Assembly (NCBI RefSeq): GCF_047511655.1
Contig: NC_133403.1
Coordinates: 13,265,014 to 13,329,013 of the forward strand
Direction of reading: 5' to 3'
From: Castor canadensis
Lineage: Eukaryota; Chordata; Mammalia; Rodentia; Castoridae
Length of the DNA stretch: 64,000 nucleotides
Below are positions 63,653 to 64,000 of this stretch, one piece after another. Position 1 is the first letter of the stretch. Each line of letters opens with the position of its first letter. A program made the translations under genes and the position numbers. The notes under the pieces were generated by a model, which was not told the origin of the DNA, did not search any database, and saw nothing but the letters and a program-made list of their open reading frames with translations.

Positions 63653-64000
63653 TGTTGGGGTTAACAGTTACAACAGCCATGTTAGGACTAGACCTCCTCC
63701 CCCCTTGCAGGTGGCTTACTAGAAACTCCCCACCTGACCCCAAAGACTAACAAAGGGACAGTTGTTAACCTTTAGCTCCTCACATGGGTGCCAAGGACAG
63801 TTGAGCAGACAGTAACCTACCTACACCTTACCTTCCTTGGTTGCCCAGCAGCGGTATCCCTTAGTGACCTTCCTGGTACTTTTCTACTAGTCTTCTATAT
63901 CTAGCCCAAGCCTGTGTGTGGCAATGAGCTCTAGTTGTCTTGCTGGGGTCCCCCTCCACAGGGGTCCTGCCTGAACAATAAACCCTGTGCTGGTGTTTGA
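63653..64000 (+). mobile_element. LTR of an endogenous retrovirus, runs to the window edge
   Basis: Begins TGTTGGGGTTAAC. Near its right end it has CTGAACAATAAACCCTGTGC (AATAAA at 63977-63982) followed by a GT-rich tail, the normal U3-R-U5 signal order. The window ends before the LTR does, so whether it is solo or the 5' LTR of a larger element cannot be told. Class uncertain. Confidence 0.7.

Overview
This window is mammalian chromosomal DNA. It is almost certainly from a rodent, and most likely from the beaver/kangaroo-rat (castorimorph) or squirrel side of the order. The reasons are large spliced host genes, more than sixty short SINEs, and several ages of L1 and MaLR LTR. The dominant SINEs are an ID-like tRNA-derived unit and a B1-like left unit fused to it. 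The species call is an inference from SINE style, not from a species-specific gene.

Layout. (1) 1-28.7 kb is the 3' two-thirds of DGCR2 on the + strand. Five coding exons (8.1, 15.5, 22.8, 23.9 and 26.0 kb) encode the end of the C-type lectin domain, a von Willebrand C domain, the membrane span and a PPPY-bearing cytoplasmic tail. A ~2.4 kb 3' UTR follows. The introns hold SINEs, L1 fragments, one MaLR LTR and a COX5A processed pseudogene. The 5' exons lie outside the window. (2) 29.4-32.2 kb is CA15, on the + strand ~740 bp after DGCR2. It is an eight-exon carbonic anhydrase 15 gene with signal peptide, zinc ligands and a hydrophobic C-terminus, and it reads open from start to stop. (3) 33.4-34.1 kb is a single-exon FAM246-like gene on the - strand inside a CpG island, convergent with CA15, with a 20-proline tract encoded mostly by a (CGG)17 repeat. 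(4) 34.3-64 kb has no recognisable protein gene. It contains a nearly repeat-free GC-rich stretch (35.6-38.86 kb), a cluster of solo-LTR-like retroviral remnants (38.9-41.3 kb), old antisense L1 (42.5-47.6 kb), a decayed sense L1 peppered with SINEs (51.7-55.4 kb), MaLR/MLT LTR fragments, and another LTR running off the right edge.

The order DGCR2 - CA15 - FAM246-like matches the 22q11.2 DiGeorge-region neighbourhood, where human CA15 survives only as pseudogenes. The three genes do not form an operon-like unit. CA15 and DGCR2 encode a cell-surface enzyme and a cell-surface receptor respectively, and the FAM246-like product is uncharacterised. I found no CRISPR, no bacterial-type system and no convincing wholly new biological system. 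The best leads are the intact CA15, the polyproline/CGG tract, precisely dated nested insertions, and a pair of identical-architecture palindromes 40 bp apart inside an LTR.
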